From NCBI GenBank assembly GCA_028752905.1, contig JAQNBH010000011.1, positions 25,896,833 to 25,960,832 of the forward strand: DNA of 64,000 nt. Reading direction: 5' to 3'. How positions within the stretch are numbered: the stretch's first letter is position 1; every line of letters begins with the position of its first letter. Below, piece after piece: positions 7,585-22,811 of the stretch. The translations under genes and the position numbers were made by a program. Under the pieces are notes generated by a model, which was not told the DNA's origin, did not search any database, and saw only the letters and a program-made list of their open reading frames with translations. Source of the stretch: Cladorhizidae sp. MBARI D1340-BT2. Lineage: Eukaryota > Porifera > Demospongiae > Poecilosclerida > Cladorhizidae.

Positions 7585-9295
7585 CTTGATAATGTATATT
7601 TCAATTAATGCAACATCTTTGTGTGTGGTTTGGTGCAGTAGTTGTTATCTGACAATATTGACAAGGCAAGTAAAGGTCCTGTTACTAGTGTAGTTGCATA
7701 GGAGTAAAGCTAGTTGTTGGTTATATCTTCTTGGCCAGTTTGACATCTGCATCCTCGGACTTGGTACCTGCATTTACAAACCACAGACATCCAACACCTA
7801 AAGTGCAATTAGTCGCAACAGTTGCTGACTAGCTTCCCCCTTTTGGAGCCAGCCCCTCCCCCTCCCCAAATAGGATACATTGTATAATGGTGACAGTTCT
7901 CATGCAGCCAAAACATCACACAGTAACTTGCATTATCAAGACCTCCTTACTACCTAGCGAGCAACTGCACACATAATCCAAGCTCATTACATTTGACAAA
8001 CATAGGAGCAGAGGACTTCAAGACCTTTTTGTGTGTAACAGCTTTAGCTCATGCATGTTCTGATCAAGTTGAAGTGCTACTCAGATTGTCAACCAAATGA
8101 CTAAGATGCCCTGAAGAAGACCAAAGAATTAGGGTAGAAATGTTACAAAAGAATTAGCACTGAAGTAGCTAGCAACAACATATCAAGCTACACTGAAATA
8201 CCCGCAAGTAAAATTTATTCAGACAAAGGGACTAGTTGAGCTCAGTAAGACACAAAATTGTAAAAGTACCCCCAACACATAAAGAGCAAGCACTAGGGAG
8301 GAGGACTTTCTTCTTTTGGGACTAGTATCCTCAAATATTTTCTGAACATCATCGATTTGACAGAGCTACCTAAACTGGCCCACTGCTGCAATGCTACCTA
8401 AATAGAACTTAGCCTCCCGAAAGCGCATGTATTCCTATTTGTCACATGTTAGATCGAGGTAAAATTAAACAACGATGCGTTCCAACGGTACGTTGCAACG
8501 TTCGTGCATACGGTTATCCGTGTGTTCTTAAATGGTAGAGTGCTTTCTAATCGCTCGAGCTACCACCTAATGCAACATAATTTTTGATACCACCTATGCA
8601 CATGTCTATTAGTCATAATTGAGTGTGTGCTTGAATAGTATGTGCAACTAGGCAGCTCGTGGAGTGAATAGAACATGCGTGTTCTGATCGAGGAAATCAA
8701 TCGGTCTTTTACTTATTTACTTATTTTAAATACTTTTAGCTTCCTAAATGTTGGATTCAGCTGCTCTGTATAAAGCTTCAGCATGCTCTGAATCCTTTAC
8801 TAATGTGTAGGCAAACCAGAAATACTATTATATATTGAAGCGGGTTAAAGTAAGCGCTTCTTTGTATTACTCATGAGAGAACATAAAGACAACCTTTTAT
8901 AATTTCTCTGACTCTAAAACCTAAAATCGTCACCAGATCCTCTATGATGAAATGTTATGTTATTATGATATATCCACCATGAAGTACTTGTCATTCTTGA
9001 AGTACTTGTCATTCCCTCCGAGTACTTTGAATGGACCATTATATGGACGCTGAAGTGTGGTGCAGTGGGCATCATGGCATACAAAAACATGTGTGGCAGA
9101 TTGGAGATCACAGGGCACATAGAAGGTCCGTTGGCCATTACAACCAACTGGCGAAAGTCTCAGCTGAGCCCGTAGTTAGTCTGCAAAGTTATCTGCAGGG
9201 TTGTTCCATGCTTAATGCTGTAGCTAGCTATACCTGTATGACTCTGGCTAGGGTTGTTCCATGCCTGATGCTGTAACTGGCTGTACCTGTATTCC
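7585..9295. other. Left spacer, no gene; one degenerate hammerhead-like motif
   Basis: No ORF with recognisable content. At 8111-8141 CTGAAGA, an extra A, a short ACC/GGT stem and GAAA repeat the layout of the motif at 291-323 in degenerate form. TG/CA-rich and AT-rich tracts are otherwise unremarkable. Two near-copies of CTAGCTA(T)AC-type sequence around GGGTTGTTCCATGC (about 9200 and 9250) form a short local duplication. Confidence 0.45.
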
Positions 9296-9440
9296 ATGAC
9301 CTTTTTCATTACGCGTGAAAATGTAACAACGTGGTCAAGCGTGCGGGTGTAAAATTTATTACGTTGTAAATCAACGTAATCAATTTTTCACCCGCGCTTG
9401 ACCATGTACTAAAATGTTAACGCCTAATGAAAAAGGTCAT
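9296..9440. mobile_element. 145-bp foldback hairpin (MITE-like)
   Basis: The left end ATGACCTTTTTCATTA (9296) is the exact reverse complement of the right end TAATGAAAAAGGTCAT (9425-9440). Inward, the arms keep pairing imperfectly (GTGGTCAAGCGTGCGGGTG with CACCCGCGCTTGACCATG; ATTACGTTG with CAACGTAAT), so the whole element folds into one long hairpin with a loop near 9367-9371. It has no coding capacity. No clear target duplication is seen at the edges. Confidence 0.8.
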
Positions 9441-10339
9441 TGAATAGCCTAGGGCTTCCTCTAGCCACTTGTACCAATATCAAATCTTCAGCACTTAACA
9501 ATCTGGAGTTATTTAGGATGAGGTTTTTGGGAAACAGGTTTTTGCGGTCCCTCCATTTAGGGTCTAGTAACTTACCTATAGTTATACCTATAAAACATCA
9601 AAAGAGAGCACACAGAGAGACATATCTTTTGAACTACATATCAAGTCCATACCATGAAGTTTGCAGAATCTACGGAGCTCTAAAGTTGTAACCACTGGAC
9701 GATCTCAGGAATTCAGCTGCCGAGGTGTTATGGTAACTGCCTTCAGTTCTACCCCAGATGGCACTCACTTTATTTTATTTATCATAATTATTTTTATTTT
9801 TATTGAAGCTGTTTGGGCAAACAGAGATGACAATATTCTGACCCGCCTACTTTATTATGTACCAAATTCTCTTTGATCTCTTCACACCCTTGATCACATT
9901 GCACCCTCGAATAGCTCACTCCCAAGCTCCAGTATTCTGTGAAATAGCTTATGCATTAGAATTGGTTGTGCACTAATCCTTGTTTGATGATTATATTGTC
10001 CAACAAAATGTGCACATGCTATTGGATCTGAGTGAGGATGTGTGTGCCCTTTTCACTCTGCAGGTGCTCAGTGAAATAGGCCATGCCTCAATCTCATGCC
10101 CTCATATGGTAGAGCTGGGTTCTAGCTGTTGAATGAATAGTTGGCACGTGCACTTTCTAGGAAGTATTGTCTATTGTAGTGAAATTAAAAACTCAAATCT
10201 CTCGATTACTACTAGGTATGGAATGTTTCCAGAGTGATCTCTTGTTGGGTGGCCAAAGTGTTTCTTCTTAGTGAAGCTCAACTTCTGTCATCAGTCCTCA
10301 CACAAAATAGAGCACACACAAAATAAAATTAAAAATTTG
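9441..10339. other. Left spacer adjoining the array
   Basis: Contains a partial copy of the GAGCTC-ended MITE family (9598-9680) and otherwise no recognised sequence. An AT-rich tract (AAAATAAAATTAAAAATTTGG) ends exactly where the satellite starts. Confidence 0.5.
9598..9680. mobile_element. Partial copy of the GAGCTC-ended MITE-like family
   Basis: ATCAAAAGAGAGCACACAGA, then CAGAATCTACGGAGCTC, match the reverse complement of 5735-5820 in the left arm. The other terminal repeat is not recognisable here, so this copy is incomplete or badly diverged. Confidence 0.5.
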
Positions 10340-13300
10340 GAGTTCATGGCTTGATGCACCCCGGAGGTCATGGCTTGCTGCATGCCAGAATTCATGTCTT
10401 ACTACACACCAGAGTTCATAGCTTTATACACATCAGAGTTCATAGCTTGCTGCATGCAATTGTTCATAGCTTGATGTACACATGAGTTCATGGCTTGATG
10501 CACACCAGAGTTCATGGCTTGTTGCAAACCAGAGTTCATGGCTTGATGCATACCAGAGTTCATGGCTTGATACACACCAGAGTACATGGCTCAACACACC
10601 AGCATTCATGGCTTGCTGCACACCAGAGTTCTTGGCTTGATACAGAGTTCATGACTGCTACACTCCAGAGTACATGTCCTGATACACACATTGATACACA
10701 CCAGATTTAATGACTTGATGCACGCCAGAGTTCATGGCTTGATGCTCAATTGATTTCATGGCTTGATGCACCCCAGAGTTGAAGGGTTGATGCACACACG
10801 AGTTAATAGCTTGATGCACACCAGATATCATGGCTTGACACAAACCAGAGTTCATGGCTTGATACAGCAGAGTTCATGGCTTGATAAAGAGTTCATGACT
10901 GCTACAGACCAGAGTTCATGTCTTGCTACACACAAGAGTTTATAGCTTCATATACACCAGAGTATACGGCTTGATGCATGCCAGAGTTCATGGCTTGCTG
11001 CATGTCAGAGTTCATGGCTTGCTACACACCAGAGTTCTTGGCTTGATACCCACCAGAATTCAAGGCTTGATGCACACCAAATTCACGGCTTGATGCACAC
11101 CAGAGTTCATTGTTGATGCACACCAGAGTTCATGGGTTGATGCACACCAGAGTGCATGGCTTGATGTGCAACAGAGTTCATGGCTTGATGCACACTATAT
11201 TTCATGGCTTGATGCAAACCAGTGTTCATGGCTTGACACACACCAGAGGTCATGGCTTGAGACACCAGAGTTCATGGCTTGATACAGAGTTCATGAATGC
11301 TACACACCAGAGTTCATTTCTGGCTACACACCAGAGTTCATGTTTTACTACACCCCAGAGTTCATAGCTTGATACACACCTGAGTTCATGGCTTGATGCA
11401 TGCCAAAGTTAATGGCTTGCTGCACGCCAGAGTTCATGGCTTGCTACACACCAGAGTTCATAGCTTCATACCCACCAGAGTTCTTGGCTTGATGCACACC
11501 AAATTTCATGGCTTGAAGCATACCAGAGTTTATGGCTTGCTACACACCAGAGTTCATGTCATGCTACACACCAGATTTCATAGCTTGATACACATCAGAG
11601 TTCATATCTTACTGCATTCCAGTGTTCATAGCTTGATGTACACATGTGTTCATGGCTTGAAGCACACTAGAGTTCATGGCTTGTTGCACACCAGAGTTCA
11701 TGGCTTGATGCATACCAGAGTTCATGGCTTGGTACACACCAGAATACATGGCTTACACACCAGGGTTCATGGTTTGCTGCATATCAGTGGTCATGGCTTG
11801 ATACACAGTTCATGACTGCTACACACCAGAATTCATAGCTTGATACACACCAGAGTTAATGGCTTGATGCACGCAGTTTATGGCTTGCTACACATCAGAT
11901 TTCATGGCATTATGCACACCATAGTTCATGGCTTGATGCACACCAGAGTACATCGGTTGATGCAAACCAGAGTTAATAGCTTGATACACAATAGAGTTCA
12001 TGGCTTGTTGCACACCAGAGTTCATGGCTTGACCCACACCAGAGTTCATAGCTTGATACACCAGAGTTCATGTCTTGATACAGAGTTCATCACTGCTACA
12101 CACCAGAGTTCATGACTTGCTAACAACCATAGTTCATAGCTTGATACACACCAGAGTTTATTGCTTGATGCATGCCAGACTTCATGGCTTGCTGCACTTC
12201 AGAGTTCATGGCTTGCTACACACCAGAGTTCATGGCTTGATACCAACCAGAGTTCATGGCTTGATGGAAACCAAAGTTCATGGCTTGATGCACACCAGAA
12301 TTCATGGCTTGATGCATACCAGAGTTCATGGGTTGATGCAAACTAGAGTTGTTCATGGCTTGATGCACACCATAGTTCATGGTTTGATGCACACCAGAGT
12401 TCATGGGTTGATGCACACCAGAGTTAATGGCTTGATGCACACCAGAGTTCATGGCTTAATGCACACCAGAGTTCATGGCTTGACAAACTCCAGAGTTCAT
12501 GGCATAAGACACCAGAGTTCATGGCTTTATTACAGAGTTCATGACTGATATACACCAGAGTTCATAGCTTGATACACATCCGAGTTCATGCCTTCATGCA
12601 CACCAGAGGGCATGTCTTGTTACACACCAGAGTTCATAGCTTGATACACATCCGAGTTCATGCTGTGATGCACACCAGAGTTCATGGCGTGATGCACACC
12701 AGAGTGCATGGCTTGATACACACCAGTGTTCATAGCACAATACACACTGGAATTCATGGCTTGATGCACACCAGAGTTCATAGAGTTCATTGCTTGCTGC
12801 ACACCAGTGGTCATGGCTTGATGCACGCTAGAGTTCATGGGTTGATGCACACCAGAGTTAACAGCTTGATACACACCCGAGTTCATGGCTTGATGCACAC
12901 CAGAGTTCATGTCTTGCTACACACCAGATTTCATGGCTTGAAACACCAGAGTTCATGGCTTGATACATGCCAGATTTCATGGCTTGCTGCACGTCAGAGT
13001 TCATGGCTTGCTACACACCAAATTTCTTGGCTTGATACCCACCAGATTTCATGGCTTGATGCACACCAAAGTTCATGGCTTGATGCACACCAGAGTTCAT
13101 GGCTTGATGCACAACAGAGTTCATGGGTTCATGCATGCCAGAGTTCATGGCTTGATATACACCGGAGTTGTTCATGGCTTGATGCACACCATAGTTCATG
13201 GCTTGATGCACACCAAAGTTCATGGCTTGATGCACACCAGAGTTCATGGCTTGACACACACCAGAGTTCATGGCTTAATACAGAGTTCATGACTGCTACA

Positions 13301-13356
13301 CACCAGAGTTCATGACTTGCTACACACCAGAGTTCATGTTTTGCTACACCACAGAG

Positions 13357-15230
13357 TTAATAGCTTGATACAGACCAGAGTTCATATCTTGATATCCACC
13401 AGAGTTCATGGCTTGATACACACCAGAGCTCATGGAGTTCATGGTTACTGACACCAGAATTCATGTCTTGATACACATCATAGTTCATGGCTTGATGCAC
13501 ACCATAGTTCATAGAGTTCATCGCTTGCTGTCCACCAGAAGTCATGGCTTGATGCACACCCGAGTTCATAGCTTGATGCACACCAGAGTTTATGGTTAGA
13601 AGCACACCCGAGTTCATGGCTTTATGCACACCAGAGTTCATGGCTTGATGCACACCAGAGTTTTTGGCATGATGTACACCAGAGTGCAAGGTTGATACAC
13701 ACCAGAGTTCATAGTTCGATACACACCAGAATTCATGGTTTAATGCACACCAGAGTTCATAGAGTTCATCGCTTGCTGCACACCAGATTTCATGGCTTGA
13801 TGCACACCGGAGTTCATGGATTGATGCACACCAGAGTTAATAGTTCAATACACACCAGAGTTCATGGCTGGATCCACACCAGAGTTCATGGCTTGACACA
13901 AACCAGAGTTCATGTCTTGATACACCAGAGTTCATGGCTTGAAACAGAGTTCATGATTGCTACAGACCAGAGTTCATGTCTTGTTACACACCAGAGTTCA
14001 TAGCTTGATACACACCAGAGTTTATGGCTTGATGCACACCAGAGTTTATGGCTTGACCCACACCAGAGTTCAAAGCTTGATACACCTGAGTTCATGGCTT
14101 GATACAGAGTTCATGACTTGTACACAACACCAGAGTTCATGACTTGCTAACCACCAGAGTTCATAGCTTGATACACACCAGAGTTTATTGCTTGATGCAT
14201 GCCAGACTTCATGGCTTGCTGCACTTCAGAATTCATGGCTTGCTACAAACCATAGTTCATGGCTTGATACCCACCAGAGTTCATGGCTTGATGCACACTA
14301 GAGTTCATGGGTTGATGCACACCAGAGTTAACAGCTTGATACACACCCGAGTTCATGGCTTGATGCACACCAGAGTTCATGGCTTGATGCACAACAGAGT
14401 TCATGGGTTGATGCATGCCAGAGTTCATGGCTTGATATACACCGGAGTTGTTCATGGCTTGATGCACGCCAGAGTTCATGGCTTGATATACACCAGAGTT
14501 CATGGCTTGATGCACACCAGAGTTCATGGCTTGACACACACCAGAGTTCATGGCTTAATACAGAGTTCATGACTGCTACACACCAGAGTTCATGACTTGC
14601 TACACACCAGAGTTCATGTTTTGCTACACCACAGAGTTAATAGCTTGATACAGACCAGAGTTCATATCTTGATATCCACCAGAGTTCATGGCTTGATACA
14701 CACCAGAGTGCATAGCTTGATATGGAGTTCATGGTTACTGATACCAGAATTCATGTCTTGATACACATCATAGTTCATGGCTTGATGCACACCATAGTTC
14801 ATAGAGTTCATCGCTTGCTGTCCAACCGAAGTCATGGCTTGATGCACACCCGAGTTCATAGCTTGATGCACACCAGAGTTTATGGTTAGAAGCACACCCG
14901 AGTTCATGGCTTTATGCAAACCAGAGTTCATGGCTTGATGCACATCAGAGTTCTTGGCATGATGTACACCAGAGTGCAAGGTTGATACACACCAGAGTTC
15001 ATAGTTCGATACACATCAGAATTCATGGTTTAATGCACACCAGAGTTCATAGAGTTCATCGCTTGCTGCACACCAGATTTCATGGCTTGATGCACACCAG
15101 AGTTCATGGATTGATGCACACCAGAGTTAATAGCGTGATACACACCATGTTCATGGCTGGATGCACACCAGAGTTCATGGCTTGACACACACCAGAGTTC
15201 ATGGCTTGATACACCAGAGTTCATGGCTTG
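13357..15230. repeat. Higher-order duplication, offset about 1.3 kb
   Basis: The variant series at 13357-14003 (with TTTATGGTTAGAAGCACACC and the 9-bp TTCATAGAG unit) recurs at 14686-15224, offset 1329 falling to about 1290 bp after unit losses. Confidence 0.7.
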
Positions 15231-17149
15231 AAACAGAGTTCATGATTGATACACACCAGAGTTCATGTCTTGTTACACACCAGAGTTCATAGCTTGATAC
15301 ACACCTGAGTTTATTGCTTGATGCATGCCAGAGTTCAAGGCTTGCTGCACGTCAGAGTTAATGGCTTGCTACACACCAGAGTTCTTGGCTTGATACCCAC
15401 CAGAGTTCATGGCTTGATGCACACCAAAGTTCATGGCTTGATGCATACCAGAATTCATGGCTTGATGCACACCAGAGTTCATGGGTTGATGCATGCCAGA
15501 GTTCATGGATAGATTCACACCAGAGTTAACAGCTTGATACACACCCGAGTTCATGGCTTAATACACACCAGATTTCATGGCTTGAAACACCAGAGTTCAT
15601 GGCTTGATACATGCCAGAGTTCATGGCTTGCTGCACGTCAGAGTTCATGGCATGCTACACACCAGATTTCTTGGCTTGATACCCATCAGATTTCATGGGT
15701 AGATGCACACCAAAGTTCATGGCTTGATGCACACCAGAGTTCATGGCTTGATGCACACCAGAGTTCATGTTTTGATACACCAGAGTTCATGGATTGAAAC
15801 AGAGTTCATGATTGCTACACACCAGAGTTCATGTCTTGTTACACACCAGAATTCATAGCTTGATACACACCAGAGTTTATGGCTTGATGCACACCAGAGT
15901 TCATGGCTTGACCCACACCAGAGTTCATAGCTTGATACACCTGAGTTCATGGCTTGATACAGAGTTCATGACTGGTACACACCAGAGTTCATGACTTGCT
16001 AACCACCAGAGTTCATAGCTTGATACACACCAGAGCTTATTGCTTGATGCATGCCAGACTTCATGGCTTGCTGCACACCATAGTTCATGGCTTGATACCC
16101 ACCAGAGTTCATGGCTTGATGCAAACCAAAGTTCATGGCTTGATGCACACCATAGTTCATGGATGGCTTGATGCACACGAGAGTTCATGGGTTGATGCAC
16201 ACCACAGTTCATGACTTGATGTTCAATAGAGTTGTTCTTGGTTTGATGCACACAAGAGTTCATTGCTTGATGCACACCAGAGTTCATTGGTTGATGCACA
16301 CCAGAGTTCATGGCTTGATACACTCCAGAATTCATGGTATAAGACACCAGAGTTCATGGCTTGATACAGAGTTCATGACTGATATACACCAGAGTGCATG
16401 TCTTGCTACACACCAGAGTTCATAGCTTGATACACATCCGAGTTCATGCCTTGATGCACACCAGAGTTCATGTTTTACTACACCCCAGAGTTCATAGCTT
16501 GATACACACCTGAGTTTATGGCTTGATGCATGCCAAAGTTAATGGCTTGCTGCACGCCAGAGTTCATGGCTTGCTACACACCAGAGTTCATAGCTTGATA
16601 CACATCCGAGTTCATGCTGTGATGCACACCAGAGTTCATGGCGTGATGCACACCAGAGTGCATGGCTTGATACACACCAGTGTTCATAGCACAATACACA
16701 CTGGAATTCATGGCTTGATGCACACCAGAGTTCATAGAGTTATCGCTTGCTGCACACCAGTGGTCATGGCTTGATGCATGCTAGAGTTCATGGGTTGACG
16801 CACACCAGAGTTAACAGCTTGATACACGCCCGAGTTCATGGCTTGATGCACACCAGAGTTCATGTCTTGCTACACACCAGATTTCATGGCTTGAAACACC
16901 AGAGTTCATGGCTTGATACATGCCAGAGTTCATGGCTTGCTGCACGTCAGAGTTCATGGCTTGCTACACACCAGATTTCTTGGCTTGATACCCACCAGAT
17001 TTCATGGCTTGATGCATACCAAAGTTCATGGCTTGATGCACACCAGAGTTCATGGCTTGATGCAAAACAGAGTTCATGGGTTGATGCATGCCAGAGTTCA
17101 TGGCTTGATATACACCAGAGTTGTTCATGGCTTGATGCACACCATAGTT

Positions 17150-19383
17150 CATGGCTTGACACACACCAGAGTTCATGGCTTAATACAGAGTTCATGACTG
17201 CTACACACCAGATTTCATGACTTGCTACACACCAGAGTTCATGTTTTGCTACACCACAGAGTTAATAGCTTGATACAGACCAGAGTTCATATCTTGATAT
17301 CCACCAGAGTTCATGGCTTGATACACACCAGAGTGCATAGCTTGTTACGGAGTTCATGGTTACTGACACCAGAATTCATGTCTTGATACACACAATAGTT
17401 CATGGCTTGATGCACACAAGAGTTCATAGAGTTCATCGCTTGCTGCCCACCCAAAGTCATGGCTTGATGCACACCCGAGTTCATAGCTTGATGCACACCA
17501 GAGTTTATGGTTAGAAGCACACCCGAGTTCATGGCTTTATGCACACCAGAGTTCATGGCTTGATGCACACCATAGTTCTTGGCATGATGCACACCAGAGT
17601 GCAAGGTTGATACACACCAGAGTTCATAGTTCGATACACACCAGAATTCATGGTTTGATGCACACCAGAGTTCATAGAGTTCATCGCTTGCTGCACACCA
17701 GAATTCATGGCTTGATGCACACCAGAGTTCATGGATTGATGCACACCAGAGTTAATAGCGTGATACACACCAGAGTTCATGGCAGGATGCAAACCAGAGT
17801 TCATGGCTTGACACACACCAGAGTTCATGTCTTGATACACCAGAGTTCATGGCTTGAAACAGAGTTCCATGATTGCTACACACCAGAGTTCATGTCTTGT
17901 TACACACCAGAGTTCATAGCTTGATACACACCAGAGTTTATGGCTTGATGCACACCAGAGTTCATGGCTTGACCCACACCAGAGTTCATAGCTTGATACA
18001 CCTGAGTTCATGGCTTGATACAGAGTTCATGACTGGTACACACCAGAGATCATGACTTGCTAAACACCAGAATTCATAGCTTGATACACACTAGAATTTA
18101 TTGCATGATGCATGCCAGACTTCATGGCTTGCTGTACTTCAGAATTCATGGCTTGCTACACACCATAGTTCATGGCTTGATAACTACCAGAGTTCATGGC
18201 TTGATGCAAACCAAAGTTCATGGCTTGATGCACACCATAGTTCATGGCTTGATGCACACGAGAGTTCATGGCTTGACACACACCATAGTTCATGGCTTAA
18301 TACAGAGTTCATGACTGCTACACACCAGATTTCATGACTTGCTACACACCAGAGTTCATGTTTTGCTACACCACAGAGTTAATAGCTTGATACAGATCAG
18401 AGTTCAAATCTTGTTATCCACCAGAGTTCATGGCTTGATACACACCAGAGTGCATAGCTTGTTACGGAGTTCATGGTTACTGACACCAGAATTCATGTCT
18501 TGATACACACAATAGTTCATGGCTTGATGCACACAAGAGTTCATAGAGTTCATCGCTTGCTGCCCACCCAAAGTCATGGCTTGATGCACACCCGAGTTCA
18601 TAGCTTGATGCACACCAGAGTTTATGGTTAGAAGCACACCCGAGTTCATGGCTTTATGCACACCAGAGTTCATGGCTTGATGCACACCAGAGTTCTTGGC
18701 ATGATGCACACCAGAGTGCAAGGTTGATACACACCAGAGTTCATAGTTCGATACACACCAGAATTCATGGTTTGATGCAGACCAGAGTTCATAGAGTTAA
18801 TCGCTTGCTGCACACCAGAATTCATGGCTTGATGCACACCAGAGTTCATGGATTGATGCACACCAGAGTTAATAGCTAGATACACACCAGAGTTCATGGC
18901 TGGAGGCACACCAGAGTTCATGGCTTGACAGACACCAGAGTTCATGTCTTGATACACCAGAGTTCATGGCTTGAAACAGAGTTCCATGATTGCTACACAC
19001 CAGAGTTCATGTCTTGTTACACACCAGAGTTCATAGCTTGATACACACCAGAGTTTATGGCTTGATGCACACCAGAGTTCATGGCTTGACCCACACCAGA
19101 GTTCATAGCTTGATACACCTGAGTTCATGGCTTGATACAGAGTTCATGACTGGTACACACCAGAGTTCATGACTTGCTAACCACCAGAGTTCATAGCTTG
19201 ATACACACTAGAATTTATTGCTTGATGCATGCCAGACTTCATGGCTTGCTGCACTTCAGAATTCATGGCTTGCTACACACCATAGTTCATGGCTTGATAA
19301 CTACCAGAGTTCATGGCTTGATGCAAACCAAAGTTCATGGCTTGATGCACACCATAGTTCATGGCTTGATGCACACGAGAGTT
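17150..19383. repeat. Higher-order tandem duplication, offset 1117 bp
   Basis: Sequence at 17150-18266 is repeated at 18267-19383 with the same variant units in the same order (for example CATGGCTTGATGCACACAAG at 17401 and 18518). 1117 is not a multiple of 24, because the block includes truncated units. The copies differ at scattered single bases. Confidence 0.85.
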
Positions 19384-22300
19384 CATTGCTTGACACACTC
19401 CAGAATTCATGGCATAAGACACCAGAGTTCATGGCTTGATACAGAGTTCATGACTGATATACACCAGAGTGCATGTCTTGCTACACACCAGAGTTCATGG
19501 CTTGATACACATCCGTGTTCATGCCTTGATGCACACCAGAGTTCATGTTTTACTACAGCCCAGAGTTCATAGCTTGATACACACCTGAGTTCATGGCTTG
19601 ATGCATGCTAAAGTTAATGGCTTGCTGCACGCAAGAGTTCATAGCTTGATACACACCAGAGTATATGGCTTGATGCATGCCAGAGTTCATGGCTTGCTGC
19701 AAGTCAGAGTTCATGGCTTGCTACACACCAGAGTTCTTGGCTTGATACCCACCAGAATTCATGGCTTGATGCACACCAAAGTTCACGGCTTGATGCACAC
19801 CAGAGTTCATTGTTGATGCACACCAGAGTTCATCAGTTGATGCACACCAGAGTGCATGGCTGGATGTGCAACAGAGTTCATGGCTTGATGCACACTTTAT
19901 TTCATGGCTTGATGCAAACCAGAGTTCATGGCTTGACACACACCAGAGTTCATGGCTTGAGACAACAGCTTGATACAGAGTTCATGACTGCTACACACCA
20001 GAGTTCATTTCTTGCTACACACCAGAGTTCATGTTTTACTACACCCCAGAGTTCATAGCTTGATACACACCTGAGTTCATGGCTTGATGCATGCCAAAGT
20101 TAATGGCTTGCTGCACGCCAGAGTTCATGGCTTGCTACACACCAGAGTTCATAGCTTCATACCCACCAGAGTTCTTGGCTTGATGCACACCAAATTTCAT
20201 GGCTTGAAGCATACCAGAGTTTATGGCTTGCTGCACACCAGAGTTCATGTCTTACTACACACCAGATTTCATAGCTTAATACACATCAGATTTCATAGCT
20301 TGCTGCATTCCAGTGTTCATAGCTTGATGTACACATGTGTTCATGGCTTGATGCATACCAGAGTTCATGGCTTGGTCTTAACACACCAGGGTTCATGGTT
20401 TGCTGCACACCAGAGTTCATGGCTTGATACAGAGTTCATGACTGCTACACACCAGAATGCATAGCTTGATACACACCAGAGTTAATGGCTTGATGCACGC
20501 AGTTTATGGCTTGCTACACACCAGATTTCATAGCTTAATACACATCAGAGTTCATAGCTTGCTGCATTCCAGTGTTCATAGCTTGATGTACACATGTGTT
20601 CATGGCTTGATGCATACCAGAGTTCATGGCTTGGTACACGCCAGAGTACATGGCTTAACACACCAGGGTTCATGGTTTGATGCACGCAGTTTATGGCTTG
20701 CTACACACCAGAGTTCATGGCATTATGCACATCATAGTTAATGGCTTGGTGCACACCAGAGTTCATGGGTTGATGCACACCAGAGTTCATGGCTTGACAC
20801 ACTACAGAATTCATGGCATAAGACACCTGAGTTCATGGCTTGATACAGAGTTCATGACTGCTACACACCAGAGTTCATGACTTGCTACACACCAGAGTTC
20901 ATGTTTTGCTACACCACAGAGTTAATAGCTTGATACAGACCAGAGTTCATATCTTGATATCCACCAGAGTTCATGGCTTGATACACACCAGAGTGCATAG
21001 CTTGTTAACGGAGTTCATGGTTACTGACACCAGAATTCATGTCTTGATACACACCATAGTTCATGGCTTGATGCACACCAGAGTTCATAGAGTTCATCGC
21101 TTGCTGCCCACCCGAAGTCATGGCTTGATGCACACCCGAGTTCATAGCTTGATGCACACCAGAGTTTATGGTTATAAGCACACCCGAGTTCATGGCTTTA
21201 TGCACACCTGAGTTCATGGCTTGATGCACACCAGAGTTCTTGGCATGATGCACACCAGAGTGCAAGATTGATACACACCAGAGTTCATAGTTCGATACAC
21301 ACCAGAATTCATGGTTTGATGCACACCAGAGTTCATAGAGTTCATCGCTTGCTGCACACCAGATTTCATGGCTTGATGCACACCAGAGTTCATGGATTGA
21401 TGCACACCAGAGTTCATGGATTGATGCACACCAGAGTTAATAGCTTGATACATACCAGAGTTCATGGCTGGATGCACACCAGAGTTCATGGCTTGACACA
21501 CACCAGAGTTCTTGGCTTGAAACAGAGTTCCATGATTGCTACACACCAGAGTTCATGTCTTGTTACACAACAGAGTTCATAGCTTGATACACACCAGAGT
21601 TTATGGCTTGATGCACACCAGAGTTCATGGCTTGACCCACACCAGAGTTGATAGCTTGATACACCTGAGTTCATGGCTTGATACAGAGTTCATGACTGGT
21701 ACACACCAGAGTTCATGACTTCCTAACCACCAAAGTTCATAGCTTGATACACACCAGAGTTTATTGCTTGATGCATGCCAAACTTCATGGCTTGCTGCAC
21801 TTCAGAATTCATGGCTTGCTACACACCATAGTTCATGGCTTGATACCCACCAGAGTTCATGGCTTGATGCAAACCAAAGTTCATGGCTTGATGCACACCA
21901 TAGTTCATGGATTGATGCACACGAGAGTTCATGGGTTGATGCACACCACAGTTCATGACTTGATGTACACTAGAGTTGTTCTTGGCTTGATGCACACAAG
22001 AGTTCATTGCTTGATGCACACCAGAGTTCATTGGTTGATGCACACCAGAGTTCATGGCTTGACACACTCCAGAATTCATGGCATAAGACACCAGAGTTCA
22101 TGGCTTGATACAGAGTTCATGACTGATATACACCAGAGTGCATGTCTTGCTACACACCAGAGTTCATAGCTTGATACATATCCGAGTTCATGCCTTGATG
22201 CACACATGAGTTCTTGGCATGATGCACACCAGAGTGCAAGGCTTGATACACACCAGAATTCATAGTTCGATACACACCAGAATTCATGGCTTGATGCACA

Positions 22301-22811
22301 CCACAGTTCATGGAGTTCATCGCTTGCTGCACACCAGATTTCATGGCTTAATGCACACCAGAGTTCATGGATTGATGCACACCAGAGTTAATAGCGTGAT
22401 ACACACCAGAGTTCATGGCTGGATGCACACCAGAGTTCATGGCTTGACACACAACAGAGTTCATGGCTTGATACCCACCAGAGTTCATGGCTTGATGCAA
22501 ACCAAAGTTCATGGCTTGATGCACACCATAGTTTATGGCTTGATGCACACGAGAGTTCATGGGTTGATGCACACCACAGTTCATGACTTGATGTACACTA
22601 GAGTTGTTCTTGGCTTGATGCACACAAGAGTTCATTGCTTGACACACTCCAGAATTCATGGCATAAGACACCAGAGTTCATGGCTTGATACAGAGATCAT
22701 GACTGATATACACCATAGTGCATGTCTTGCTACACACCAGAGTTCTTAGCTTGATACAAATCCGAGTTCATGCCTTGATGCACACCAGAGTTCATGTTTT
22801 ACTACACCCCA

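Noticed and set aside
12569..13315. 248-codon ORF and many others in the array, as octapeptide-repeat proteins
   Set aside because: Open frames occur on both strands and in several frames at once, end at variant units, and lack splice signals, promoters or a favoured frame. The unit length explains them.
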